Shown one piece after another: positions 32,671 through 42,473 of a DNA stretch of 64,000 nt. Under the pieces are notes generated by a model. That model had not been told where the DNA came from and did no database searches. It worked only from the letters and a program-made list of their open reading frames with translations. Location: contig NZ_LAHP01000002.1 of the NCBI RefSeq assembly GCF_000987765.1, positions 62,001-126,000 of the forward strand, in the 5' to 3' direction. The stretch's first letter is position 1. Each line of letters begins with the position of its first letter. The position numbers and the translations under genes were made by a program. This DNA comes from Arsukibacterium sp. MJ3. Its GTDB lineage: Bacteria > Pseudomonadota > Gammaproteobacteria > Enterobacterales > Alteromonadaceae.

Positions 32671-32964
32671 TTAATCACACCATACTTTTACTGTGTGGGG
32701 TGCATAGATACCCAGGGTCACTGAAGCTGCAAGCCCGTTTATAAATGTCTGCTGCGTTTGCATTTGTCTTACGGATTTGCTGCCACAGATATTCTTAACA
32801 TCCACATGCTTTTCCCCGACTAAACCCCAGAGATAAAAATGTTCGGTTTTTTGGTAAGACGGAACTGACGTATCTTTAGGAACTTGTTTGGGTTGAATTG
32901 TTACTGTAGAACAGCCTCCGATTAATAATGTTGTTGTGAGAAGGCACGTTATTGTTTTCTTCAT
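32671..32964 (-). CDS. Bor family lipoprotein
   Basis: 97 aa. Signal peptide MKKTITCLLTTTLLIGGC with lipobox IGGC, then FYLWGLVGEKHVDVKNICG and TQQTFINGLAASVTLGIYAP, matching the phage lambda Bor / Iss family of surface lipoproteins linked in enterics to serum resistance. No phage genes lie nearby, so it appears to be a resident copy. 37 bp separates it from its paralogue, making a two-gene operon. Confidence 0.88.
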   Translation of the reverse strand: MKKTITCLLTTTLLIGGCSTVTIQPKQVPKDTSVPSYQKTEHFYLWGLVGEKHVDVKNICGSKSVRQMQTQQTFINGLAASVTLGIYAPHTVKVWCD

Positions 32965-33194
32965 TTGTTAGCCTTTTTAATAAAGTTAAATGTTAATTAT
33001 TTCAAATTTTAGATGTTAATTTAGGCAACGCTTAGCCCACTATAAATTAGCAATCACTATGCGTATAAATTGATTGTGTTTTTACAGGCTGGCGTAACTT
33101 ACTGGGTATTCTACGAATTTACAACACTATTAGGTGGAGAACGTAGTTAGACTTTTCTGAGTGTCTCGATCTAATACATCTCATAAAGTTAACA

Positions 33195-33223
33195 AAAAAG
33201 CCTCTGAAGTGCAGAGGCTTTTT
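33195..33223 (-). terminator. Bidirectional intrinsic terminator after the TonB receptor gene
   Basis: AAAAAGCCTCTG (33195-33206), loop AAGTG, CAGAGGCTTTTT (33212-33223): a perfect 12-bp stem with A/T tracts on both sides, usable in either direction. It lies 16 bp past the receptor stop. Confidence 0.9.
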
Positions 33224-33238
33224 GTGGTAACCGTCAGC

Positions 33239-35335
33239 TTAAAAGCTGTAGCTTAGGCCCAGCTCAAATGCGCGCTCTGGCCCGACATAAATACCCTGGC
33301 GTAAGCCGGTGATATAGCGTTTGTCGGTCAGGTTTTTCACCGCAGCAAATAGGCGGACATTGTCGGCTAGGTTATATTGTGCGGTTAAATCCAGCACGGT
33401 GTAGGAGGGCAGCAAACCACCCCAGATACCGCCGGCCGCATTGGTCGGAATAGCTACGGTGTTGTCGCCATTGCCATATTGCTCACCGCGGTGGTGCGCG
33501 CTTAATGCGGCGCTTAATTGCTCCAGCTGGTAGTTCAGCGCTAGGTTAGCAATAATTTTCGGCGCGTAAGGCAAGCGGTTGCCTTGGTTATCGCCACTTT
33601 TAAACTCTGAGGTTGGCACCCAGGTAGCATTGCTGTCGATACTAAAACCGCCAGCTAGCTGATAACCCAGCATAAATTCCATGCCGCTATGCTCGGTAGC
33701 ACCAGCGTTAGATTGCGATAAATTCGGGTCGCTGTTACCAGTTACCACCTGATTGCTAAAATCCATTACAAAGGCAGCAACTTCGTAACGTAGCTGCCCC
33801 TGTTTACCGCGCAGGCCCAGCTCAAAATTAGTGGAACGCTCGCCATCCAGTTGCTGATCGGTCAGGCCGTCCAGCGCCACGCCATTTGAAGCTGGCGAGA
33901 AAGCACGATACACGCCACCGTATAACTGGGCAGAGTCGCTCAGGTTATAAGTGGCGCCAACTCCGGGTAAAAACTCGGTATTGCTGGTTTTAGCTGTCGC
34001 ATTGCCATTTGAGAGCACCAGGCGTGTTTGCTCATAGGATTCAACCCGTAAGCCCGGCGTTATAGCAAAGCGGTCATTCAGCTCAAGCCGGCTTTGGGCA
34101 TAAGCGGCTACACTGTCGGCAGAATCTATCCGGTGCCGGTCATTTAACCCGGTACGATCACTACTGCGCACTGCCCGAATGCGGGTATCGTTGGCTTCTT
34201 CTTGCATAAATCGCAGGCCAAATTCACTGTTAGCCAAAAGGCCCAGCAGGTTGTGGTCTACTGTTAAGCGGGTCTCAATGCCTACCCGGTCAAACGAGCG
34301 GTTATTACCGGTTAATGCATCGGTATAGACCCAACGCCCGGCATTAGTTGATGCGGCTGTATCAACATTGTAACGCCAATAATCGCGGCTCATTTCGCTC
34401 CAGTACAGCAGCGTTTTCAGGGTAGCCTGATTTGAAAGTGTCCACTCGTGGTTAATATCAAAAGCAGTACGGTCGGTTAAAAAGTAATCATCGGGTGCCG
34501 GGTTATAGTTGGCACCGGCTTGATAATCTGCCAGAAGTAAGCCGCGATAGGAAATATTGGCATCGTTTTCATAGCGCGATATTTTAAGACCCAGTTTCTG
34601 GTTGTTACTAAAAATAACCCCGGCCTTGGCCATCACATCGGTCATCTTATAGTCTTTATCCATAAAACCATCACTGCTGGCATGGGTGGCTACAATGCCG
34701 GCAAAGGCATCGCCTGAGGCACTTTTGCCACCGGCTTCAACACTAACTTCCTGCAAATTAAACGAGCCAGCCCGGCCGGTAACAGTAACACCGTCATCCG
34801 GGGTTTTGGTCTGGTAATTCACCACGCCGCCAATGGTAGACGGGCCGTAACGTAATGAGGCAGAGCCTTTTAATACTTCAATTTGTTCAACGCGCTGTAT
34901 GCGTGGGTTAAAGTAACGGTCGTTGCCGACAAATAAACCCGGCGCAACCGGTACCCCGTCTTCCAGCATCAGCGATTTTGACTCGCTGGCCGATAAGCCG
35001 CGAATACCAACGTTGGCAACTATGGCGGTTTCTTCTTCACTTTTAATATTAACACCCGGAATACGGCGTAGGATATCTTCGGTAGACAACGGCTGAATTT
35101 GTTCAATTTGTTTACGGTTAATCAGCACAACGGTGCCGGTTTGTTCCAATAACACGGGTGTAGCAGAGCCAACTACCCGGATAACTTCCAGTGCCGGCAT
35201 AATACTTTTTTGCGTTTCGCTAGCGTTTGCGGTGGTGCTGGGTTGCTGAGCAACGGCATTAAGTGATAGGCAAGCCAGCGCGACAGCCAGCGCCACCGGT
35301 GATAATGTATTCTGCTGTAATAAGGTACTGCGCAT
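33239..35335 (-). CDS. TonB-dependent receptor, FecA-like (iron uptake)
   Basis: 698 aa outer-membrane receptor. Signal peptide to about 29 (ending NAVAQ), TonB-box region ALEVIRVVGSAT, plug domain about 60-165 (TEDILRRIPGVNIKSEEE, NVGIRGLSASESKSLMLEDG, IEVLKGSASLRYGPSTIGG), beta-barrel to the terminal phenylalanine in FELGLSYSF. Plug motifs are closest to FecA-type ferric citrate/siderophore receptors. A strong Fur box precedes the gene, so iron-repressed expression is expected. No sensor (FecR/FecI) genes adjoin. Confidence 0.92.
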   Translation of the reverse strand: MRSTLLQQNTLSPVALAVALACLSLNAVAQQPSTTANASETQKSIMPALEVIRVVGSATPVLLEQTGTVVLINRKQIEQIQPLSTEDILRRIPGVNIKSEEETAIVANVGIRGLSASESKSLMLEDGVPVAPGLFVGNDRYFNPRIQRVEQIEVLKGSASLRYGPSTIGGVVNYQTKTPDDGVTVTGRAGSFNLQEVSVEAGGKSASGDAFAGIVATHASSDGFMDKDYKMTDVMAKAGVIFSNNQKLGLKISRYENDANISYRGLLLADYQAGANYNPAPDDYFLTDRTAFDINHEWTLSNQATLKTLLYWSEMSRDYWRYNVDTAASTNAGRWVYTDALTGNNRSFDRVGIETRLTVDHNLLGLLANSEFGLRFMQEEANDTRIRAVRSSDRTGLNDRHRIDSADSVAAYAQSRLELNDRFAITPGLRVESYEQTRLVLSNGNATAKTSNTEFLPGVGATYNLSDSAQLYGGVYRAFSPASNGVALDGLTDQQLDGERSTNFELGLRGKQGQLRYEVAAFVMDFSNQVVTGNSDPNLSQSNAGATEHSGMEFMLGYQLAGGFSIDSNATWVPTSEFKSGDNQGNRLPYAPKIIANLALNYQLEQLSAALSAHHRGEQYGNGDNTVAIPTNAAGGIWGGLLPSYTVLDLTAQYNLADNVRLFAAVKNLTDKRYITGLRQGIYVGPERAFELGLSYSF

Positions 35336-35391
35336 AACAACTCCGTTTAAAATTAGGCAAATTGCAACGGCGTAATTAGAACACGGATGTA

Positions 35392-35410
35392 AATGCGAAT
35401 CAATATCATT
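35392..35410 (-). promoter_or_regulatory. Fur box of the TonB receptor
   Basis: AATGATATTGATTCGCATT on the minus strand, close to the 19-bp Fur consensus and to the AATGATAATNATTCGCATT form often seen in gammaproteobacteria. It lies 57 bp upstream of the receptor start. Confidence 0.8.
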
Positions 35411-35445
35411 ATTGTATTTGTCTGAGGTGTTACCGCTAATGCCGG

Positions 35446-35910
35446 TTAACGGTTTTGGCTAACCGGTTTAATCATTTTTAAATGCGGAATATCGTCTTCC
35501 AGATAAGGCTCACTGGCGCTTTTAAAGCCTGATTCCTGATAAAACTGCTGTAAATAGCACTGGGCAGAGATGTGTATGTCACTTTTTGGCCAGTATTGTT
35601 CAGTGACATCCAGCGTTCTGTCCATTAACACCCGGCCAAGGCCTAGCCTGCGGGCTGTTTGTGATACACAAACCCGGCCAATACCCGGAAAACCTTCAAA
35701 GCTAACGCCGGGTGCCAGTACCCTTGAATAGGCAATAACTTTGTCACCTTTTTTAAGGATAACGTGACGGGTTTGCGGATGCAGATCCTTATCATCAAGC
35801 TCTGGATAGGGGCAATTTTGCTCTACTACAAACACGTCTACCCTTAACTGTAATAACGAATATAAGGTCAATGTGTCCAGTTCGGCAAAGGTTTGTACTT
35901 GCCATTGCAT
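35446..35910 (-). CDS. elaA: GNAT acetyltransferase, ElaA family
   Basis: 154 aa. Seen: LLQLRVDVFVVEQNCPYPELDDKD, the hallmark N-terminal block of ElaA, then IGRVCVSQTARRLGLGRVLM, the acetyl-CoA pyrophosphate loop, and AQCYLQQFYQESGF. Acetylates an unknown small substrate in the cytoplasm. Monocistronic; full family length. Confidence 0.92.
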   Translation of the reverse strand: MQWQVQTFAELDTLTLYSLLQLRVDVFVVEQNCPYPELDDKDLHPQTRHVILKKGDKVIAYSRVLAPGVSFEGFPGIGRVCVSQTARRLGLGRVLMDRTLDVTEQYWPKSDIHISAQCYLQQFYQESGFKSASEPYLEDDIPHLKMIKPVSQNR

Positions 35911-36051
35911 AAGCTTGGTTCCCTGTAGTTTCGTTAGTTTGACATTAATGCTGTTGCGGAACTATATCAGAGGCAACCGTTGTTTCGCCAGTGGCACACG
36001 CGGCGTAAGCTTACTTAAACACGCGATAATTATCATAAAAATGCTATTTTA

Positions 36052-36069
36052 TTGTAACTAAACTGACAT
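36052..36069 (+). promoter_or_regulatory. Candidate Pho box upstream of phoX
   Basis: TTGTAACTAAACTGACAT agrees with the E. coli 18-bp PhoB consensus at about 13 of 18 positions and shows the 11-bp periodicity (TGTAACTAAAC then TGACATCAAAC). It lies 55 bp before the phoX start. Confidence 0.5.
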
Positions 36070-36124
36070 CAAACCACGCTGTAATGACAGGGCCTAATTA
36101 TTCGCCTTTTTGTGGAGTAGAAAA

Positions 36125-38140
36125 ATGTCAGACAAAAATAACCACGTTAGCATCGATAACTCGGGTTTGGACCCACAAACCAACTTTTCACTTAACCCTA
36201 CTTTTGCCGCTATTGTCGATAGCCGCATGGCGCGACGTAATTTCTTAAAGGGTAGCGTTGGTGCTGCTGTTGTAGCTTTTATTGGCGGTTCACTGGTGGG
36301 TTGTAGCAGCAGTGATGACGGTGAGCTAGCTGCCCTTATCCCGCCACCCGTTGCAGGCACTGCGCCGCTGCTGGGTTTTGCGGCGGTAGCTACCGGCCGC
36401 ACCGATGGTATTGTGGTGCCCGCAGGCTATACTGCTCGCGCTTTTTTACCCTGGGGTACGCCATTAACCGGCAGTTATCCGGCTTTTTTAGCTGATGCCA
36501 GTAATAGCGGTGGCGAACAAGAGCAGCAGGTTGGCATGCACCATGATGGCATGCATTTTTTCCCAATTGATGCCCGCAGCAGTGGCGAGAGCTCAACCGA
36601 AGGCTTGCTGGTTTTTAATCACGAGTATATCGACAATAATCTGGTGCATACCAATGGTATTACTACCGTACCGCGTATTGCCGATGAAGCACGTAAAGAG
36701 ATAGCGGCACACGGTGTATCCGTTGCGCATATTCAGCAGCAAGCCGATGGTAGCTGGGCGCTGGTAAACAATAGTCCGTTTAATCGGCGTATTACCGGTG
36801 CCACGCCAATGGAATTGGCTGGTCCGGTGCGCGGCAGTGCCAAAGTAGTGACTAAATATAGCCCTGATGGCAGCCGCACCCGGGGTACCTTAAATAACTG
36901 TGGTAATGGTTTTACCCCCTGGGGCACCTACTTAACCTGTGAGGAAAATTGGGCCGGTTATTTTGTTAATACCGACGCCGCACAACCGCGGGAGCACAGC
37001 CGTTATGGCGTATCCAGCAATAATGGTCGGTACTTATGGGAAACGGCTACACCCGCAGCTGATCAGTACCAGCGCTTTAATGCCAGCACCGTGGGCGCCG
37101 ATGCCAGCGCTGACTACCGAAATGAACCCAATACCTTTGGCTGGATAGTCGAGATTGACCCATTTAACCCCGACAGCGTGCCACAAAAGCGCACTGCCTT
37201 GGGCCGCTTTGGCCACGAAGGTATTATTTTTGGCAAACTGGAAGAAGGCCAACCACTGGTGTTGTACTCTGGTGACGATTCGCGCTTTGAATATATTTAT
37301 AAATTTGTCTCAAGTGCGCCTTACTTTAAAACCACTGCCGGCGGCCACCTGTTAAACGATGGCATCTTATACGTTGCTCGCTTTAATGATGATGGCAGCG
37401 GCGACTGGTTACCATTAGATATCAACAATACTGACTTTGCGGCCAAAGTGGCTGCAGCAGGCGTTACCTTTGAGGATCAGGCAGATGTATTGCTAAATAC
37501 CCGGTTAGCGGCTGATGCCTTGGGTGCGACCAAGATGGATCGTGCAGAGTGGGGCGCAGTGCATCCCGACACCGGTGAAGTGTATTTTACCCTAACCAAT
37601 AACAGCCGCCGCACCGAAGAGCAAATTGATGCTGCTAATCCGCGTGCCCGTAATGTTACTGGTCATATTATTCGTTGGAACGAGCGACAGAACCAAAGTG
37701 CCACTGCCTTCGACTGGGATATTTTTCTGTTAGCGGGTGATGTGGGTACTGTCACGCCAAATACTGATTTAACCCTGACGACTGACAATCATCTGGCCAG
37801 CCCGGATGGTCTGTGGTTTGATAAAAATGGTTTATTGTGGATCCAAACCGACATGAGCGGTAGTCAGCAAGGTGAAGGGCCTTATGGCAATAACCAAATG
37901 TTAGTAGCCGATCCGGTTACCCGCCAAATTAAACGTTTTCTGGTGGGGCCGACCGATTGTGAAGTCACTGGCATTAGTGCCACACCTGATATGAAAACGC
38001 TGTTTGTGAATATTCAGCACCCTGGTGATCGCTCTAAGCCTAATAACTTCACCAGTAACTGGCCAGATGGCGGCAACAGCCGGCCACGCTCGGCTACCGT
38101 TATTGTTACGAAAGATGATGGTGGTGTTATCGGTAGTTAA
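36125..38140 (+). CDS. phoX: PhoX-family phosphatase (DUF839), Tat-exported
   Basis: 671 aa periplasmic alkaline phosphatase-type protein using Ca/Fe cofactors. A Tat-type signal, MARRNFLKGSVGAAVVAFIG, sits unusually far in at about residues 36-55 and is followed by LVGC, as in PhoX proteins. Seen: FNHEYIDNN, CGNGFTPWGTYLTCEENWAGY, FGHEGIIF, SGDDSRFEYIYKFV, and SPDGLWFDKNGLLWIQTD, all conserved PhoX blocks. ATG 36125 has GGAG upstream. Likely induced by phosphate starvation. Confidence 0.92.
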   Translation: MSDKNNHVSIDNSGLDPQTNFSLNPTFAAIVDSRMARRNFLKGSVGAAVVAFIGGSLVGCSSSDDGELAALIPPPVAGTAPLLGFAAVATGRTDGIVVPAGYTARAFLPWGTPLTGSYPAFLADASNSGGEQEQQVGMHHDGMHFFPIDARSSGESSTEGLLVFNHEYIDNNLVHTNGITTVPRIADEARKEIAAHGVSVAHIQQQADGSWALVNNSPFNRRITGATPMELAGPVRGSAKVVTKYSPDGSRTRGTLNNCGNGFTPWGTYLTCEENWAGYFVNTDAAQPREHSRYGVSSNNGRYLWETATPAADQYQRFNASTVGADASADYRNEPNTFGWIVEIDPFNPDSVPQKRTALGRFGHEGIIFGKLEEGQPLVLYSGDDSRFEYIYKFVSSAPYFKTTAGGHLLNDGILYVARFNDDGSGDWLPLDINNTDFAAKVAAAGVTFEDQADVLLNTRLAADALGATKMDRAEWGAVHPDTGEVYFTLTNNSRRTEEQIDAANPRARNVTGHIIRWNERQNQSATAFDWDIFLLAGDVGTVTPNTDLTLTTDNHLASPDGLWFDKNGLLWIQTDMSGSQQGEGPYGNNQMLVADPVTRQIKRFLVGPTDCEVTGISATPDMKTLFVNIQHPGDRSKPNNFTSNWPDGGNSRPRSATVIVTKDDGGVIGS

Positions 38141-38141
38141 G

Positions 38142-38885
38142 TTAACACCATAATTCGCTAACTGGCGTGTCTGGGCTGAATCTGTGGGCAATTTGTGCTT
38201 GCAGTAATTCCGCACTGGCAATAGCGTCGGTTACAGCGTGGTGTGGCTGGTACGGCGGCAGGTTATATCGATTACGGCTGGCATCCAGCCGAATTGACAC
38301 GTGCTGGCGTCGTCGTACTTTATCCCACCAGTTTAGTGGCTTAGCCCGGTGCAGCCGGGCTTCCAGTTCTAAGGTGTCTATTAACGGAAACAGCATTCCT
38401 TCACCCAGACGGGCTGTAATAGCAGCATTAAAGAATGGCCGCTCTATTTGTCGATAATGCACCACTGCTACCTTACCCGCGAGCAGCGCCAACAGTTCGG
38501 GTAGTATACTGTTTAGGTCGGGCGCATTACTAATTTCTGAGTGGGTTATCCGGTGTACCGTTACAGAAGCGTCGCTTAACTGAAAGCGTGGTTTTAACAG
38601 CCATTGCCGCGCTTTGGAGCTAGCAATATATTGCAGATTAAACGGCACCAAACCAATGCTGACAATGCCATTATCGGTGGGATTAAAACCGGTAGTTTCA
38701 AAGTCGATAGCCACCAGCGGAACCTGACTGATCGGGGTATGGCCTGCTAGCATGCCTTTAGCATAAAACTGTTGCAATAACGGCTGTTTCAGCTGTGCCG
38801 CTTGCTGCAAATAGTATTGCTGCCAGTTTGTACTTATGGCGTTATCTTCAGTTTTTTTGGCTTTTTGCGGCCCCAGATAAAGCAT
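38142..38885 (-). CDS. DnaQ-like 3'-5' exonuclease
   Basis: 247 aa DEDDh exonuclease. Seen: ExoI VAIDFETTGFNP at about residue 57-68, ExoII context VTVHRITHSEI then VVHYRQIERPFF, and ExoIII HHAVTDAIASAELL with the catalytic His and Asp. The first 50 residues are an extra helical region. It lies 8 bp after the cNMP/CBS/DUF294 gene, a pairing seen in many gammaproteobacteria downstream of solute transporters. The precise nucleic-acid substrate is unknown. Confidence 0.85.
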   Translation of the reverse strand: MLYLGPQKAKKTEDNAISTNWQQYYLQQAAQLKQPLLQQFYAKGMLAGHTPISQVPLVAIDFETTGFNPTDNGIVSIGLVPFNLQYIASSKARQWLLKPRFQLSDASVTVHRITHSEISNAPDLNSILPELLALLAGKVAVVHYRQIERPFFNAAITARLGEGMLFPLIDTLELEARLHRAKPLNWWDKVRRRQHVSIRLDASRNRYNLPPYQPHHAVTDAIASAELLQAQIAHRFSPDTPVSELWC

Positions 38886-38893
38886 GTTTTACC

Positions 38894-40759
38894 TCAGGCT
38901 TTAAAATGAAACTTTAGGAACTTCTGGGCATTACTGAGCACCTGAAAGGCTTCTTTTAAATGTTTGCGCTCAAATTCGGATAGCTGCTCGGGCAGCACAT
39001 TATTGTCCGGTTCCAGCCCTTGTTGCAGTGCCGCGGCCTGATGACGAATGCGGGTCATGGCAATGACTTCAAAGGCATCGCGTAAGTCTTCAGCGCGGCC
39101 TTTTGGCAGCACGGCGGCATCGGTAATATCTTTTAGGCGATTAAACGAGTTGCTGGCTTCAGATCCAATGGCCAACGCGTGAATACGTATCAAGTCAACA
39201 AAAGGCGCGGTGCCGCGGCGTTTTATGTTTAAACTATTATTATGTTTGCCGTCTTGTTCCATTACAAAGTCTTTAAAAAAGCCCAGCGGCGGGGTGCGGC
39301 TTAGCGCATTGCGGGTCATGCTGGCTAAAAACAGCGGTTTGCGCCTGGCTGTGCTGCTAACCAGTTGCTGCAGTTGCTCAGCCCATTGGGTTTGCCCCCA
39401 GACACCATCAATATCAAAAAAAATCGAGCTGTGCAGTAACCTTTCTGCCGTTGGCTGCTCTATCCAACTTCTAAAATACTGCTGCCATACGGTTAATGGC
39501 TGGCGCCATTCGGGATTAGTCGCCATTATCTTGCCGGTGCAATAAGTGTAACCGCAGGCGGCTAGTCCGTCAGAAACAAATTGCGCCAGTTGCTGAAAGT
39601 AGCTGTCGTGCAGGGCTGGTTCAAAGCGGTTATCTAAGATCAGCGCATTGTCCTGATCCGTTAGAATAAGCTGCTCATCGCGGGCCATCGAACCTAAAGC
39701 CAAAAAACAATAGGGTACCGGTGGTGGTCCCAGTGCCGTCTCTGCCAGTTCCAGTAAGCGTTGTTTAACACTGCGGCCAATTGCCGCCATGGCACTGCCA
39801 ATCATTTGCGAGTTGGCATCTTCGTTTACCATCCGCACAAAACAGGCTTGCACATCAGTTGTGAGTGCCTGCAACTCAGCAACCGTTTGTTGGCGAAAAA
39901 TCCGGCTAACAACAAATAAGCTATGTTGTGACTCGTAGCGAATAATATCGGAAATAGCGATAACCCCAACGGGATGACGCTGTTTTAATACCGGTAAGTG
40001 ATGCAAGTTGTAACGCAGCATCAACGTCATAGCTTCAAAAATATATTGTTGTTGGTCAATAGTTATCGGGTCTGGCGACATAATATCAATAACCGGCGTT
40101 TCTGATTTCAGGCCTGGTGCAACCAGCCGTGCCCGTATATCTTTGTCGGTAATAATACCGGCCAGGGTACCGTTAAGCGCAGGCTCGCTAGCGTGGTGTA
40201 ATATCAGTAACGATGAGACATTTTGTTCGGTCATTAGCTCGGCCGCTTGCCAGACAGTGGCGTTGCTACCGATGCTAACTGGTTCGCGATTTAGTAAAGA
40301 GCTGACGGTACTACTTAATAAATTAGACTGAGCTTGGCGCGCGGCTTTGGTTGTTTTGCGTCGTTCACTGTCACCGACTTCAACGTAATCAGCAAAAAAC
40401 TCGTTGTCATCAAACAGCTGCTGAAATACTTCCCCCGGAATAAAGTAAATCAGGGTATCTTCCAGTGCAGTAGCCGGAAAACGTACCTTAGCGCCACGCA
40501 ATAAGCCTTGCTCGCCAAAGATACCGCCTTCACTCAGTCGGTTGTACAAATCACCATTACGACGAAAGGTTTCTACTGCGCCGCTACGGATCAGGTGCAA
40601 GGCATGTAACGGGTCGTTAAAGCGTAAAATAGTAGTGCCGGCTTTAAAGTAACCAATATCAATACTCAGTGCTACCTGATGCAGTTGCTCAGCTGGCAGT
40701 TCCTGAAACGGTGAATGCCGCTGCAAGAATGCCAGTATTTCAATTTGCTCTATTTCCAT
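38894..40759 (-). CDS. cNMP-binding / CBS / DUF294 nucleotidyltransferase signalling protein
   Basis: 621 aa cytosolic protein. Cyclic-nucleotide-binding-like domain at about 20-130 (GTTILRFNDPLHALHLIRSG, GGIFGEQGLL), two CBS domains at about 155-285 (VSSLLILHHASEP, LHHLPVLKQRHPVGVIAISD), a GlnD-like nucleotidyltransferase domain with LGSMARDEQLILTDQDNAL at about 335-355, and a DUF294 C-terminal helical region. Probably senses a nucleotide and modifies a partner; target unknown. 12 bp downstream of the BCCT transporter gene and 8 bp upstream of the exonuclease gene. Confidence 0.9.
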   Translation of the reverse strand: MEIEQIEILAFLQRHSPFQELPAEQLHQVALSIDIGYFKAGTTILRFNDPLHALHLIRSGAVETFRRNGDLYNRLSEGGIFGEQGLLRGAKVRFPATALEDTLIYFIPGEVFQQLFDDNEFFADYVEVGDSERRKTTKAARQAQSNLLSSTVSSLLNREPVSIGSNATVWQAAELMTEQNVSSLLILHHASEPALNGTLAGIITDKDIRARLVAPGLKSETPVIDIMSPDPITIDQQQYIFEAMTLMLRYNLHHLPVLKQRHPVGVIAISDIIRYESQHSLFVVSRIFRQQTVAELQALTTDVQACFVRMVNEDANSQMIGSAMAAIGRSVKQRLLELAETALGPPPVPYCFLALGSMARDEQLILTDQDNALILDNRFEPALHDSYFQQLAQFVSDGLAACGYTYCTGKIMATNPEWRQPLTVWQQYFRSWIEQPTAERLLHSSIFFDIDGVWGQTQWAEQLQQLVSSTARRKPLFLASMTRNALSRTPPLGFFKDFVMEQDGKHNNSLNIKRRGTAPFVDLIRIHALAIGSEASNSFNRLKDITDAAVLPKGRAEDLRDAFEVIAMTRIRHQAAALQQGLEPDNNVLPEQLSEFERKHLKEAFQVLSNAQKFLKFHFKA

Positions 40760-40771
40760 TGACGGGTCCGG

Positions 40772-42403
40772 CTACGTGCCACGAGGTTCAGACATCAGCC
40801 CTTTTACCACGGCCACGCAAGAAGCTAACAATACTATGGTAAAGGGGAAGCCAGTTGATACCGCCATTGCCTGCAATGCCACTAAGCCACCGCCCAAAAT
40901 GAGTGCTATAGCGACTAAGCCTTCGAAGGTGCACCAGAATACCCGCTGCGGTGTGGGCGCATTAACTTTACCCCCCGCGGCAATGGTATCAATCACTAAT
41001 GAGCCAGAGTCAGACGAGGTAACAAAGAACACCACTACCAGAATAATTGCCAGAAACGAGGTAATACCGGCCAGTGGTAAGGCGTCAAGCATAGTAAATA
41101 ATTGTAACGGTAAGGCGGCTTCTGCCGCTGCCATGTAGCCATCTTGCACCACCTGACTAATAGCGGTACCGCCAAATACGGTCATCCACAATACACAGGC
41201 CAGCGATGGAATAAGTAATACTGAAATTAAAAACTCCCGCACCGTACGGCCGCGCGACACCCGGGCGATAAACATACCGACAAAAGGCGACCAGCTGATC
41301 CACCAGGCCCAGTAAAAGGCGGTCCAGCCTTGGGAAAAGTTTGCGTCTTCCCGGCCAAAGGGGTTGGCTAACGCCGGTAAATGCTGAAAATACGCGCCTA
41401 AATTAGCAAAAAAACCGGTTAAAATGGCCACAGTGGGGCCAACAATAATCACAAAAAGTAGCAACACAGCGGCCAGGGTCATGTTAATTTCTGATAGCCG
41501 TTTTACGCCGGCTTCCAGGCCAGCCAGAACCGACAACAGGGCAATCATAGTAATGCCGATCACCAGTAATATCTGGGTAGTTACCCCTTCTGGCCAGTTA
41601 AACAGATAATGTAAACCGGCGCTGGCTTGCGATGCGCCCAAGCCAAGCGAGGTCGCCAGGCCGAATAGGGTGGCGAGCACCGCCAGAATATCAATAATAT
41701 GCCCGGGCCAACCCCATATCCGCTCACCGAGTAGCGGATAAAATACCGAACGAATGGTTAATGGCAGGCCTTTATTAAAGGAAAACAGCGCTAAACCCAG
41801 CGCCAAAATGGCATAAATTGCCCAAGGATGTAGCGCCCAGTGATAAATAGTGGCTGCCATACCCAGCCGCTCAGCCGCCAGTGCATCGCCAGCAGCACCC
41901 GCTAAAGGCGCCCAGTCGGTGCGCACACCATCTACCACAGTGGTACCGGCAAAGGCACTGTTAAAATGTGACAGCGGTTCCGATACGCCGTAAAACATCA
42001 GGCCAATGCCCATACCCGCAGCAAAAAGCATCGAAAACCAGCCAATATAACTAAAGTCGGGCGTCGCTTCTGTGCCACCCAGCCGAACTTTACCCAGCGG
42101 TGACACAATTAACACTAAACATAATAAAACAAAAATGTTGGCCGCACTGATAAAAAACCAGTCAAGATTGCTGGTAAGCCAGCCGCGCATGTCACCGAAC
42201 AGCGGTGCGGCCTGTTCACGAAAAATAAGCGTTAGCAGCACAAAGACGATGATGGCCAGGCCAGAAATAACAAACACCCGGTTATGAATATCCAGACCAA
42301 AGGGGCCAACCTTAATTACGATGTTATCCTGCCCTATCTGGTAATCGGTATCGATGGGATTAACTTTGCCATCCGGGATCATCGGATCCTTTTCAGTTGT
42401 CAT
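40772..42403 (-). CDS. BCCT family transporter (betaine/choline/carnitine type)
   Basis: 543 aa inner-membrane transporter with about 12 helices. Seen: AAGMGIGLMFYGVSEPLSHF, the glycine-rich family motif, and AFYWAWWISWSPFVGMFIAR with the Trp-rich substrate site, followed by RGRTVREF. Expected to import quaternary ammonium osmolytes with Na+ or H+. The C-terminus is short. First gene of a unit with the cNMP/CBS/DUF294 and exonuclease genes, suggesting transport is tied to that signalling pair. Confidence 0.93.
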   Translation of the reverse strand: MTTEKDPMIPDGKVNPIDTDYQIGQDNIVIKVGPFGLDIHNRVFVISGLAIIVFVLLTLIFREQAAPLFGDMRGWLTSNLDWFFISAANIFVLLCLVLIVSPLGKVRLGGTEATPDFSYIGWFSMLFAAGMGIGLMFYGVSEPLSHFNSAFAGTTVVDGVRTDWAPLAGAAGDALAAERLGMAATIYHWALHPWAIYAILALGLALFSFNKGLPLTIRSVFYPLLGERIWGWPGHIIDILAVLATLFGLATSLGLGASQASAGLHYLFNWPEGVTTQILLVIGITMIALLSVLAGLEAGVKRLSEINMTLAAVLLLFVIIVGPTVAILTGFFANLGAYFQHLPALANPFGREDANFSQGWTAFYWAWWISWSPFVGMFIARVSRGRTVREFLISVLLIPSLACVLWMTVFGGTAISQVVQDGYMAAAEAALPLQLFTMLDALPLAGITSFLAIILVVVFFVTSSDSGSLVIDTIAAGGKVNAPTPQRVFWCTFEGLVAIALILGGGLVALQAMAVSTGFPFTIVLLASCVAVVKGLMSEPRGT

Positions 42404-42473
42404 TATTATATCCTTCAGGTTAATGTGCCCGGCAGCAGAGCACTGATATTGGCCTTAAAAGGCGCTAATGCCG

